DNA of 64,000 bases from positions 81,444,501-81,508,500 of the forward strand of contig NC_091245.1 of the NCBI RefSeq assembly GCF_042477335.2, given 5' to 3'. The notes beneath the pieces are model-generated. The model made no database searches. It was not told where the DNA came from and saw only the letters and a program-made list of their open reading frames with translations. Position numbers and translations under genes: made by a program. Origin of the DNA: Ovis canadensis. Taxonomy: Eukaryota > Chordata > Mammalia > Artiodactyla > Bovidae. This document shows positions 53,091 to 64,000 of this stretch, one piece after another; position 1 is the first letter of the stretch; the number at the start of each line of letters is the position of its first letter.

Positions 53091-53305
53091 GGCTTTCCTG
53101 GTGGTTTGTGGTAAAGAATCTGCCTGGCAATACAGGAGATGTGGGTTCGATCCCTGGGTCAGGAATAGCCCCTAGAGAAGGAAATGGCAATTCACTCCAG
53201 TATTCTTGCCTGGAGAAATCCCATGGACAAAGGAGCCTGGCGGGCTACTGTCCAAGGGGTTGCGAGAGAGTTGGATACAACTTAGCAACTAGACAACAAC
53301 AGCGA
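53091..53305 (+). mobile_element. Bov-tA SINE, sense, 13-bp target duplication
   Basis: AGCATACAAGTTG at 53078-53090 and 53306-53318. The head carries a perfect B-box-like GGTTCGATCCC from its tRNA-Glu ancestor, but the element is a SINE, not a tRNA gene. Confidence 0.95.
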
Positions 53306-53318
53306 AGCATACAAGTTG

Positions 53319-54850
53319 CTGGTTTAGATGATTTGGAAAGTATTTGCTGTGCAAGTGAAACTCCTTCAAAAACCAAAGTCTTGAGAGATTAAGTCTTTGA
53401 AATTTGAAAGGAAGTAAGACAAAGGAATCAATACCTATTAAGTACCTAAAATTTTAAAGACATTGTACTGTTTATGTATAGTAATTTGATCTTTAACACC
53501 CTGTAAGAAGAGAACACTTCCCTTTGTGAGTAATGAAGTTTTTTGATAAACTTCAACTGTGAGTTAGTAAGATACTTTATTACATTTAATTGTTTTTACT
53601 AATGCATGTAAAGCAAAAGATAGTGACTTCAGTAGGACTGTTCAGTAGAGATGACAGCTAAACTACATGTGTTAGGCACATAAGAGGCAGAACTGATGAT
53701 TCTCAGAAATAGAAATAGAATTCCCACCCCCATAACTTAAGCTACTATATATTGTACACTGGAATTTCCTAAAGGCAAACTATAGTAGAGATACAGCATT
53801 CACACAAAGGATAGTATAGGAGATTTAAAATAAACAACCAAGACTCACCAAATACTGAAAAAGTACCAGGGAAGAGAGATTCTGTACCCACTGAGCTTAA
53901 GTTTTATTACCATGGGGAAAAACTGGGAGATCAATGAAGTATCTATGATTTAATATACAAAGATTTAAAGGAACAACAATATTTAAAACTATGTGTGTAT
54001 ATTTATATGTATATCAGAAATCAGTAAAAGGGTATTTGACTACATAGGACATTTCTTTTTTTTTTACATTATGGTATGGCATCAATATACCACTTCTCTA
54101 GTACTTATATACCGGGATCTTTGAAAATTTAATTCCAGAAGAAAATATGAACAGCTGATTAATTTCTTTTTCATGAATCTTTTCAGAGCTTAATATGATG
54201 CATAAAATGTTACATATTATTTATGAAAACATTTAATATCTTTCTGTGGAAGAAAATGGAGGGGAAAGAGATTGAAATTTGAGTGGGTTGTTCTCTATAT
54301 ATATATTGGATTTTTCTTTAAAAAAGATGTTTGTATATTTTTCTAAATGTTAACATTATTAAATGTGGGTCTTGGGATATGGGGTCTGTTACACTTTTTC
54401 ATACTTTGCTGTATGACAAATATATCAGCTCTTAAATGAAAAATAAAATAGTGAAACACCTCTAATCCAGTGTTTCTTAGCCATTTTTTGCCCTTCTACT
54501 TCTGTGAATTTTTAGACTTTTTTTTTTTCCTAATCCTTATGAAATTTTAATACCACAGTATAATATTATGTCTCTTTTGGACTGTTTGTGTATCTGTTCT
54601 TATGTTTTAAAAAAGTAAGGTTTTTCTTCCTGCGCAACCCAGTGACCTAACCAGCAGTAGAATTTAGAAGATAATTATTATTAGCAAGCTAAGAATCTTA
54701 AATCATGCAATTCTCTGATCTTAGCTGAACAAATCAGATATTGGTAACAAATATCTGAAAAAAAAATTTAAGTTTATAGATATTAAGTAATGCATTTCCA
54801 TGTTATATGTATGGATCAAGATAGACTTTTTATGAGAAATTACTTGAATG
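53319..54850. other. Intergenic AT-rich DNA
   Basis: Possible MIR remnants near 53480-53580. No gene or other repeat was recognised. Confidence 0.5.
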
Positions 54851-55749
54851 AAAATGAAAATTCAACATCAAAATTTGGGAACTCCATCTAAAAGGAGAGA
54901 ATTTGGCATATTAGAAAAGAAAAATAACAAGATTTAACCTTCTACCATAAGGAACTAGAAAAAGAATAAACAATGCAGAAAAAGGAAATAATGAAAATAA
55001 TTATAAATCAGTGAACTTGTAGGCAGAAAAGAGTTGAAAATATTGGAAACAGAACTTGTTTCTGAGAAGATCAATTGAAACAGTTCTAGCCTGACTGCAA
55101 AGGAAAACCCCTCTTCCCTCTCAGGTTGTAAGAAAATGATAGTGGAGTATTTTTAGTAAATTTATTTCCATAAATATGGCAACTTTGATGAAATGAGCCA
55201 ACTTCCTGAAAGTATTAAACTAATTTGAGAAGCAGGTAACCTACTTCTCAACTCTGAATAACTCTGTATCTAATAAATTCACTTTGTAGTTAAAAGTTTC
55301 CCTGGAGGCCTGAAGAGCTTCACTTGTGAATTCTGCAAAACATTAAATGAAGAAACCAACAGTACTGTACAACAAAACACTTCCAAATTCATGTTGAGAG
55401 GCATGCATTACCTTGGTCATAAAACTTTCTATTTCTCGTAGGTATAGATGCAAAAATCTGCAACAAAAATATTAGCAGGTTGAATTAAGCCATATGTAAA
55501 AAGGATTTAAGTCATGACCAAGAGAACTTTCTATTGGAGTAGGCAGTCTATCGAACCTTTTGAGATCAATAAATGTAAATCATCCTGTCAACAGACTAAA
55601 GAAGAAAACACATATGATCATCTTAATAAATGAAACAAAAGCATTTGACAAAGCTAAATATCCATTCTTAGTAAAAACTCAGTAAACTGGGAATGTAAAA
55701 GAGCTTCCTTAAGCTGAAAAGTATTTACAAAGTCCCAATTGTTCTTCAA

Positions 55750-55959
55750 AGTGAAGTGAAGTCACTCAGTCGTGTCCCATTCTTTGTGACCCCATGAACT
55801 GCAGTTTACCAGGCTCCTCCATCCATGGGACTTCCCAGGCAAGAGTACTGGAGTGGGTTGTGATCTCCTTCTTCAGAGGATCTTCGTGACCCAGGGATTG
55901 AACCCGGGTCTCTTGCATTGTAGGCAGATACTTTGCTGTCTGAGCCACCAGAGAAGTCC
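55750..55959 (-). mobile_element. Bov-tA SINE, antisense, inside L1
   Basis: The reverse complement starts GGACTTCTCTGGTGGCTCAG and has GGTTCAATCCC and the full body. Confidence 0.92.
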
Positions 55960-56377
55960 AAAAGGCTAAATGTTTTTCCCAAAGGAAGGGGAAACAAGGA
56001 AGGACACACTACTATGCAACATCTCACTGACAGCCAGTTCATAAAATGAGAAAGAGAAGAGTATACAAATTGGAGATTTAAAAATAAAACTATTCCTATA
56101 CAGAGGTGATATGATTGTTTATGTAGAAAATCCCCCAAATTTAAAGGCTTCTACAATTGAGTTAAACAAGATTGTAAGATTAAAAGTAAATATGTAGAAA
56201 TCAGTAAATAAACTAGCAATGAACTACTAGACCTTGAAATTTCTTTCTACAATTAACATTTGCAGTAGTACCAGAATTGAAATAATTAGGTATAAGTCTA
56301 CCAAAATGTGTACCAGACACTTATGCCAAAGACCCTTCCCCAAATTTTGATAAAAAATAAAGATCTAAGTAAACACC

Positions 56378-56875
56378 TAGATAGCATATTCAAAAGCAGA
56401 GACATTACTTTGTCGACTAAGGTCCGTCTAGTCAAGACTATGGCTTTTCCAGTAGTCATGTATGGATGTGAGAGTTGGACTGTGAAGAAGGCTGAGCGCC
56501 GAAGAATTGATACTTTTGAACTGTGGTGTTGGAGAAGACTCTGGAGAGTCCCTTGGACTACAGGGAGATCCAACCAGTCCATTCTGAAGGAGATAACCCT
56601 GGGATTTCTTTGGAAGGAATGATGCTAAAGCTGAAACTCCAGTACTTTGGCCACCTCATGTGAAGAGTTGACTCATTGGAAAAGACTTTGATGCTGGGAG
56701 GGATTGGGGGCAGGAGAAGAGGATGACAGAGGATGAGATGGCTGGATAGCATCACTGACTCGATGGATGTGAGTCTGAGTGAACTCCAGGAGTTGGTGAT
56801 GGACAGGGAGGCCTGGCGTGCTGTGATTCATGGGGTCGCAAAGAGTCGGACACGACTGAGCAACTGAACTGAAGT
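56378..56875 (+). mobile_element. BovB LINE 3' part, sense, inside L1
   Basis: It starts TAGATAGCATATTCAAAAGC, has the C-terminal [20 protein letters not shown] segment and ends in an ACTGAAGTGAAG tail. Confidence 0.93.
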
Positions 56876-57629
56876 GAAGTAAACAGAACTATACTGTATA
56901 CATGACTTGAAAGAGTCATGGTTATTGTGATGTCACCTCAAATAGATTCATTTCAAATTGAAAATTGTAGCAGGATAATTTTACTGCTAAACTGACTTTC
57001 AGAGCTCTTTTGAAAAACAGCAACCAGAATGTCCAGCACAATTTAAAAAAAAAATGATATAACTTAAGTTACATACTTCTAAGTTTTATTATAAACCTAG
57101 AATAGCAGTGTATTTAGCAGAAGGATATATGCATAGATCACTGAAATAGAAAAGTCCACAAATATACCCTCATATGTATGGCAGATTAATTTTTGACAAA
57201 AATAAGACAGTTCAGTGGAGAGGATTGCTATTTTAAGATGTTGGAGTGATTGGACAACTGAACCCCCCCAAACACACACAAAAGGGAAACCTTTAAAAAA
57301 TTTCTTTCACACAAAATTTATTTGAAATACAGACCAAAAGTTAAAGGAAAAAATATCTGTGTGACATTGCTTACAAAGGAATTCCTGTATACAACACCAA
57401 AAGTTTCCTCCATTGAAAATAAATTAGATGTTATCCAATAAAAATCTTATTCAGAATATGCTATGAAAAATTAAGAGGCAGTCACACTGGGGACAGTCTT
57501 TGGGGAGCATATATTTGACAAAAGAATATCTAGGATATATATAAAGAACTATAAAAATAAAAACAATAAATTTGTAAACACCAAAGATTTACAGATGACA
57601 AGCACATGAAATGATACTTCACATCATCA

Positions 57630-58752
57630 TCCATTCAGTTCTGTTCAGTCATGTCCAACTCTGACCCCATGAACCGTGGCACACCAGGCCTCCTTGACCA
57701 TCACCAGCTCCCGGAGTTTACCCAAACTCATGTCCATTAAGTTGGTGATGCCATCCAGCCATCTCATCCTCAATCGTCCCCTTCTCCTGCCCTTAATCTT
57801 TCCCAGCATCAGGGTCTTTTCGGATGAGTCAGCTCTTTGCATCAGGTGGCCAAAGTATTGGAGTTTCAGCTTCAACATCAGTCCTTCCAATGAACACACA
57901 GGACTGATGTCCTTTAGTATGGACTAGTTGGATCTCCTTGCAGTCCAACGGACTCTCAAAAGGCTTTTCCAACACCACAGTTCAAAAGCATCAATTCTTC
58001 GGCCCTCAGCTTGCTTTATAGTCCCAACTCTCACATCCATACATGACTACTGGAAAAACCATAGCCTTGACTAGACGGACCTTTGTTGACAAAGTAATGT
58101 CTCTGCTTTTTAACATGCTATCTATTTTGGTCATAACTTTCCTTCCAAGGAGTAAGCGTCTTTTAATTTCATGGCTGCAATCACCATCTGCAGTGATTTT
58201 GGAATCCCGCAAAGTAAAGTCTGCCACTGTTTCCACTGTTTCCCATCTATTTGCTATGAAGTGATGGGACCAGATGCCATGATCTTCATTTTCTGAATGT
58301 TGAGCTTTAAGCCAACTTTTTCACTCAAAGAGGCTCTTTAGTTCTTCACTTTCTGCCATAAGAGTGGTGTCATCTGAATACCTGAGGTTATCGATATTTC
58401 TCCCAGCAATCTTGATTCCAGCTTGTGCTTCTTCCAGCCCAGCGTTTCTCATGATATACTCTGCATATAAGTTAAATAAGCAGAGTGACAATATACAGCC
58501 TTGACATACTCCTTTTCCTATTCGGAACCAGTCTGTTGTTCCATGTCCAGTTCTAACTGTTGCTTCCCGACCTGCATACAGGTTTCTCAAGAGGCAGGTC
58601 AGGTGGTCTGGTATTCCCATCTCAGAAGTTTCCAGTTTATTGTCATCCACACAGTCAAAGGCTTTAACATAGTCAATAAAGCAGAAATAGATGTTTTGCT
58701 GGAACTCTTACTTTTTCGATGATCCCACAGATGTTGGCAATTTGATCTATTT
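57630..58752 (-). mobile_element. BovB LINE 3' third, antisense, inside L1
   Basis: The minus strand reads motif A (DYVKAFDCVDD), motif B (VCQGCILSLCLFN), a mutated catalytic motif YSDD and the C-terminal segment. Deletions near 58327 and 58625 break the frame. Confidence 0.93.
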
Positions 58753-60340
58753 AGACAAATACAAAACACAACCGCAATAAGATGGCACCACACACCTTTT
58801 AGAATGGCTTAAAATACACTCTGATAGTACCAAGATTAGTCAAGAATGTGGAGCAACTACAGCTCTCATACATTGCTGGTGAAATTACAAAATGGTACAA
58901 CCTGTTTTACAAAACATTTTGAGGAAGTTTGTAGTAATGTTAACATGTGACCTATCCACCACACTTCTGAGTATTTATCTAAGAACAACAAAAATTATGT
59001 TCACACAAAAATCTATACCTAAGAGTTTTCTGGGAAGATCATGGAGTAGGAAGTAACAGAAGTCCAACTTAGCACCTAACGTAGTTGCACCATAGTCACT
59101 ATTTTGGAATTCTGGAGTCTAGGGCTTGCAACTTCCAGATGAAGCCTTGGACAGTAAATTGTTAATTTAGGCCAGTTTCAGCTCCTAGCATAGTAATAGC
59201 AACGAGTCTTCCAACCCCAACCATGTGGCAGGCAGCCATATATGTATCCTGGAGCACCTTGCTGATAGGAGTCAAGGTGAGCAAAAAGAACACTGAACTC
59301 TTAAATATTGAGGAATCTATGCCATAATTATTTATGCCGCTTTTGATCACAGAGGTGCATAGATTGGCAGCTGTGGTTGTTGCACCTCCCATGTTTGTAA
59401 GCCATGTCTCCTATCTCTACCACCCCCAGTGAAGAGACTTACAGGAGAATAATAAGCCAGGTCCCCCCTTTTTCCTTTCCTCTTTAGTTTTCCCACTTTG
59501 GGGAGCCAGTGAACATAGGCTGAGTGTCCTGTGGAAAACCATCAAACAGGCCAGCAGGCACACTGAATCACAGGAAAGAGAGAATAATTGATGTAATAGC
59601 TGAAAACAAATCTGATGAAAAGTTATGAATATGAAATGAAAGTTATACATATCCAAGAAGTTCAATGAATTCCAAGTAAAACTGACTCAAAAATCCATAT
59701 CAAGACATAATAAAATTGCACAAGATAGAGAAGTGAATACCCACCTAAAAGGGATTTTCAAAGATTATCAGAAGATTTTCCATCAGGAACTTAGGAGGCT
59801 GAAAGAAGTGGGCTGATATAAAGTGCTAAAAGAAGAAAAATTCAACTAGGAATTCCCTATCTGGCAAGACCATTTTGTTTGTTTGTTTCTTCAAAAGTGA
59901 AGGAGATATTGACATTCCTACATAAAGCTCAGAGAGTTTACCACTCGACCTTCCTTGCAAGAAATGCTCGTGGAAATGTTGCAAGGGTCAAATGAAAGGA
60001 CACTAGATCATAACTAATGCCATATGGATAAATACAGATCATAATAAAGAGAAATACAGGAATAAATATAAAAGCTAATATTGTAAAAGTGGTCAATTAC
60101 TACGTTTGTTATCTACAGGATTTAATAGACATACGTTGAATAGAAAATGTTTAGTCAATAAGCTTGTATTATTGTAATTGTGGTCTGTAAATCTACATGT
60201 TGTTTTCTACTTCATTTAAGGGACTAATGCGTTTAAAATAGTTGTCTATGTTTAGGGGCACACAGTGTATAAAGATGTAATTCAGGGAACCTCAACAACT
60301 GAAGATTGGAAACAGAAGTGTAAAGACATTTTTTGTATGT
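58753..60340 (+). repeat. L1 ORF2 C-terminal remnant, then L1/HAL1-like sequence
   Basis: The stretch 58753-59000 (CTCTCATACATTGCTGGTGA, AAATGGTACAACC) continues the L1 that is interrupted by BovB. The stretch 59750-60100 (AAAAGTGAAGGAGATATTGA, CCTTGCAAGAAATGCT) fits the ORF1 end of old L1 or HAL1 elements. The middle is uncertain. Confidence 0.6.
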
Positions 60341-60353
60341 TATTGAAGTTAAA

Positions 60354-60557
60354 AGTAAGTGAAGTCGCTCAGTTGTGTCCGATTCTGCGACCCCATGGAC
60401 TGTAGACTACCAGGCTCCTCCGTACGTGGGATTCTCCAGGCAAGAGTACTGGAGTGGGTTGCCATTTCCTTCTCCAGGAGATCTTCCCAACCCAGGGATC
60501 GAACCCTGGTCTCCCACATTGCAGGCAGATGCTTTACACTCTGAACCACCGGGGAAG
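60354..60557 (-). mobile_element. Bov-tA SINE, antisense
   Basis: The reverse complement begins CTTCCCCGGTGGTTCAGAGT and contains GGTTCGATCCC; the body is intact. Confidence 0.94.
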
Positions 60558-60596
60558 ATAAGTTAGTATAAATTAAATTAGAATTTATAACTAGTA

Positions 60597-60677
60597 TGTT
60601 AAGTTCGCAGCACGCCAGGCCTCCCTGTCCATCACCAACTCCCAGAGTTCACTCAGACTCACGTCCATCAAGTCCAC
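60597..60677 (-). mobile_element. BovB LINE fragment, antisense, about 80 nt
   Basis: It matches the penultimate part of BovB (GCACGCCAGGCCTCCCTGTC, AGAGTTCACTCAGACTCACG). Both ends are truncated. Confidence 0.8.
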
Positions 60678-60769
60678 CACAAGGAAAAGAGCTATGGAAT
60701 ACACACAAAAAAATGAAGTATTTAAACCTTACTACCAGAATATGTCAACATAAAAGACACTGCAGTGCT

Positions 60770-63700
60770 GGAGTGATGGCAGTGTGGCACTGAGCGACTT
60801 TGAAGAGAAACCCCACATCCAAGGACAAAGGGGAAACCCCAGTAAGATGCTAGGAGAGGTGAAATCACATTTAGAATCTAACCCCATACCTGCCAAAGAT
60901 GCTCAGAGGGATCAAATGTACTTTGTGTGCACCAGAACACAGAGACTGAGATAGAACTGTCTGAGTATCTCCTGGGGAGACACAATCACAGAAAAATAAC
61001 CAATCTGATCATATGGACCACAGCCTTGTCTAAATCAAACTATGAGCCATGCTGTTCAAGACCACCCAAAATGGATGGGACATGGTGGAGAGTTCTGATA
61101 AAATGTGGTCCACTGGAGAAGGGAATAGCATACCACTTCAGTATTCTTGCCTTGAGAACCCCATGAACAGTATGAAAAGGCAAAAAGCAAGGACACTGAA
61201 AGATGAACTCCCCAGGTCAGTAGGTGCACAGTATGCTACTGGGGATCAGTGGAGATATAACTCCAGAAAGAATGAAGAGACAGAGCCAAAGCAAAAACAA
61301 CACCCAGTTGTTGATGTGACTGGTGATGGAAGTAAAGTCTGATGCTATAAAGAGCAATATTGCATAGGAACCTGGAATGTTAGGTCCATGAATCAAAGCA
61401 AATTGGAAGTGATCAATCAGGAGATGGCAAGAGTGAACATTGGCATTTTAGGAATCAGCAAACTAAAATGGACTGGAATGGGTGAACTTAACTCAGATGA
61501 CCATTATATCTACTACTGTGGGCAAGAATCCCTTAAAAGAAATGGAGTAGCCACAGTCAGCAAAAGAGTCCAAAATGCAGTACTTGGATGCAGTCTCATA
61601 AAATACAAAAGGATTTCTGTTCATTTCCAAGGCAAACCATTAAATGTCACAGTAATCCAAGTCTATGTCCTAACAAGTAATGCTGAAGAAACTGAAGTTG
61701 AATGTTTCTGTGAAGACCTACAAGACCTTTTAGAACTAACACCAAAAAAAAGATGTCCCCTTCATTATAGGGGAATGGATGCAAAAGTAGGAAGTCAAGA
61801 ATTAACAGGCAAATTTGGCCTTGGAGTACAGAATGAAGCAGGGCAAAGGCTAAGAGAGTTCTGCCAAGAGAATGTACTGGTCATAGCAAACACCCTGTTC
61901 CAACCACACAAGAGAAGACTCTACACATGGACATCACCAACGGGTCAATACTGAAATCAGATTGGTTACATTATTTGCAGCCAAATATGCAGAAGCTCTA
62001 GACAGTTAGCAAAAACAAGACCAGCAGCTGACTGTGCCTCAGATCATAAACTCTTATTACCAAATTCAGACTTAAATTTAGGACAGTAGGGAAAACTGCT
62101 AGATCATTCAGGTATGACCTAAATCAAATCGCTTGCAGTTATACAGTTGAAGTGACAAATAGAGTCAATGAATTAGATCTGATAGACAGAGAGCCTGAAG
62201 AACTATGGATGGAGGTTTGTGACATTGTACAGGAGACAAGGATCAAGACCATCCCCAAGAAAAATACAAAAAAAAGCATAAGGGCTCTCTGCGGAGGTCT
62301 TACAAATAGCTGTGAAAAGAAGAAGAGAGCAAAGTAAAAAAGGAAACATACACCCATTTGAATGCAGATTTCCAAAGAATAGCAAGGAGAGATAAGAAAG
62401 CCTTCCTCAGTGATCAATGCAAAGAAATAGAGAAAGACAACAGAATGGGAAAGACTAGAGATCTCTTCAAGAAAATTAGAGATACCAAGGGAACTCTTCA
62501 TTCAAATATGGACACCATAAAGGACAGAAATGGTATGGACCTAACAGAAGCAGGACATATTAAGAAGAGGTGACAAGAATACATGGAAGAACTGTACAAA
62601 AATGATCTTTATGACCCAGATAACCAAGATGGTGTGATCACTCACCTAGAGCCACATCCTGGAATGCCAAGTCAAGTGGGCCTTAGGAAGCATCACTAGA
62701 AACAAAGCTAGTGGAGATAATGGATTCCAGTTGAGCTATTTCATATCCCAAAAGATGATGCTGTGGAAGTGCTATACTCAATATGTCAGCAAATTTGGAA
62801 AACTGAGCAGTGGCCACAACTGGAAAAGGTCAGTTTTCATTTGAATCCCAGAGAGAGGCAATGCCAAAGAATGCTCAAACTACTGCACAATTGCACTCAT
62901 CTCACATGCTAGCAAAGTAATGCTCAAAATTCTCCAAGTCAGGCTTCAATAGTACATGAATGGTGAATTTGAAGATGGTCAAGCTAGAGTTAAAAAAGGC
63001 AAAGGAACCTAGATCAAACTGCCAACATCCGTTGGATCATCAAAAAAGCAATAGAGTCCCAGAAAAGCATCTACTTCTGCTTTATTGACTATGCAAAAGC
63101 CTTTGATTGTGTGAATCACAATAAACTGTGGAATGTTCTTCCAGAGATTGGAATACCAGACTAACTGACCTGCCTCCTGAGAAATCTGTATGCAGGTCAA
63201 GAAGCAACAGTTAGAACTGGACATTGAACAATAGACTGGTTCAAATCAGGAAAGAAGTACGTCAAGGCTGTATATTGTCACCCTGCTCATTTAACTTAGA
63301 TGCAGAGTACGTCATGAATAATGCTGGACTGGATGAAGCACAAGCTGGAATCAAGATTGCCAGAAAAAATATCAATAACCTCAGATATGCAGATGACACC
63401 ACCCTTATGGCAAGAAAGTGAATAACTAAAGAACCTCTTGCTGAAAGTAAAATAGGAGAGTGAAAAAGTTGGCTTAAAAGTCAACATTCAGAAAACTAAG
63501 ATCGTGGCATCTGGTCCCATCATTTCATGGCAAATAGATGGAGAAACAATGGAAACAGAGACTTTATTTTGGGGGGCTGCAAAATCACTGCAGATGATGA
63601 CTACAGCCATGAAATTAAAAGGCGCTTGCTCCTTGGAAGAAATGTTATGACTAACCTCAACAGCAAATTAAAAAGTAGAGAGAGACATTAGTTTGCCAGT

Positions 63701-63952
63701 GAAGATCCGTCTGGTCAAAGCTATGGTTTTTTCAGGAGTCATGTATGGATGTGAAAGTTGGACTATAAAGAAAGCTGAGCACCAAAGAATTGATGCTTTT
63801 GAACTGTGGTGTTGGAGAAGACTCTTGAGAGTCCCTTGGACAGCATGGAGATCCAACCAGTCAATCCTAAAGGAAATCAGTCCTGGGTGTTCATTGGAAG
63901 GACTGATGCTGAGGATGAAACTCCAATTCTTTGGCCTCCTGATGTAAAGAAC
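60770..63952 (+). mobile_element. BovB LINE, sense, nearly full length but with many lesions
   Basis: It includes the 5' segment (about 60770-61380), an endonuclease domain open for 188 codons (61388-61954, with DDHYIYYCGQESLKRNG and YTWTSPTGQY), the linker, and RT motifs A ([10 protein letters not shown]), B ([13 protein letters not shown]) and catalytic YADD near 63390. Frameshifts or stops fall near 61950, 62336, 62572, 63160, 63227 and 63421. The C-terminal part is open again (63693-63947) until an antisense Bov-A2 begins. It is the most complete copy here and is inactive. Confidence 0.93.
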
Positions 63953-64000
63953 TGCTGCTACTGCTGCTGCTGCTGCTACTGCTGCTGCTACAAAGTCACT
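63953..64000 (-). mobile_element. Start of an antisense Bov-A2 SINE with CTG-rich tail (cut by window edge)
   Basis: A TGCTGCTAC-type run of about 11 imperfect CTG units followed by AAAGTCACT, which begins the SINE body. It has inserted into the BovB. Confidence 0.85.

Larger units (their letters stand above)
54850..57600 (+). mobile_element. Degraded L1 ORF2, sense, split by a SINE and a BovB
   Basis: The stretch 55450-55690 (CAACAAAAATATTAGCAGGT, CATGACCAAG, CAACAGACTAAAGAAGAAAA, AAAGCATTTGACAAAG) is the reverse transcriptase region of a mammalian L1. The stretch 57080-57250 (GGCAGATTAATTTTTGACAA) is a later part. Bov-tA at 55750-55959 and BovB at 56378-56875 are inserted. All frames are broken. 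Confidence 0.75.

Noticed and set aside
53091..53160. Possible tRNA gene from the A/B-box-like head with GGTTCGATCCC
   Set aside because: It is the tRNA-Glu-derived head of a Bov-tA SINE with target duplications and a BovB-derived body; no cloverleaf acceptor stem closes.
60770..63952. An active full-length BovB
   Set aside because: At least six frameshifts or stops divide the coding region, and the tail is interrupted by a SINE.
1..64000. CRISPR arrays, bacterial operons, phage or plasmid features
   Set aside because: The window is vertebrate genomic DNA; the only regular repeats are microsatellites and SINE tails.
50650..64000. Start of an amylase gene, which neighbours RNPC3 in human
   Set aside because: No amylase-like exon could be read in either strand of the 3' flank; it would lie outside the window if synteny holds.

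Overview
The window is mammalian genomic DNA from a ruminant, most likely cattle or a close relative. Two things show this. It is packed with the ruminant-specific LINE BovB (RTE clade) and its satellite SINEs Bov-tA and Bov-A2 (with CAG/CTG tails), plus CHR-type tRNA-Glu SINEs. It also carries one intron-rich, single-copy vertebrate gene on the plus strand. I cannot tell cattle from yak, buffalo, sheep or goat by eye.

The gene is RNPC3, the U11/U12-65K protein of the minor (U12-dependent) spliceosome. I could join 14 coding exons from 22404 to 47493. The joined frame is 1554 nt (517 residues plus stop), the same length as I recall for the human protein, and every exon phase closes. A CpG-rich promoter lies just upstream, with a TCTCGCGAGA palindrome. 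RRM1 is split over exons 1-3, an acidic/proline-rich and basic linker spans exons 5-10, and RRM2 spans exons 11-14.

The most interesting biology is at the 3' end. Intron 13, which separates the last strand of RRM2 from the rest, is itself a U12-type intron: its donor starts GTATCCTT and a CCTTAAT branch-site-like motif lies 14 nt from the AG. In the 3' untranslated region, about 1 kb past the stop, two U12-type 5' splice-site sequences sit 15 nt apart (48529 and 48544). They follow a pyrimidine-rich acceptor and precede a G run. This is the layout of the U11-snRNP-binding splicing enhancer (USSE) known for U11-48K and U11/U12-65K. The gene therefore appears to monitor its own spliceosome twice, through a U12 intron and through the USSE.

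Layout: 1-21.9 kb is upstream intergenic DNA, almost all repeats (BovB pieces at 1-640, 2.6-6.4, 9.5, 11.0, 11.8-13.6 and 17.6-19.9 kb; about a dozen Bov SINEs; MIR, L2, MaLR-type and L1-type relics). The promoter and exon 1 are at 22.0-22.6 kb and the gene body runs to about 50.2 kb. Intron 2 (5.1 kb) is mostly ancient repeat with young SINEs, and intron 7 (4.7 kb) holds a sense BovB with a reverse-transcriptase frame broken by one stop. From 50.2 to 64 kb is downstream intergenic DNA: an ancient repeat also found in intron 2, a degraded L1 split by SINE and BovB insertions, an L1/HAL1-like stretch, and a nearly full-length but broken BovB at 60.8-63.95 kb. No other host gene, tRNA, rRNA or CRISPR was seen. 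No truly new system is evident; the splicing-control elements of RNPC3 are the strongest signal.
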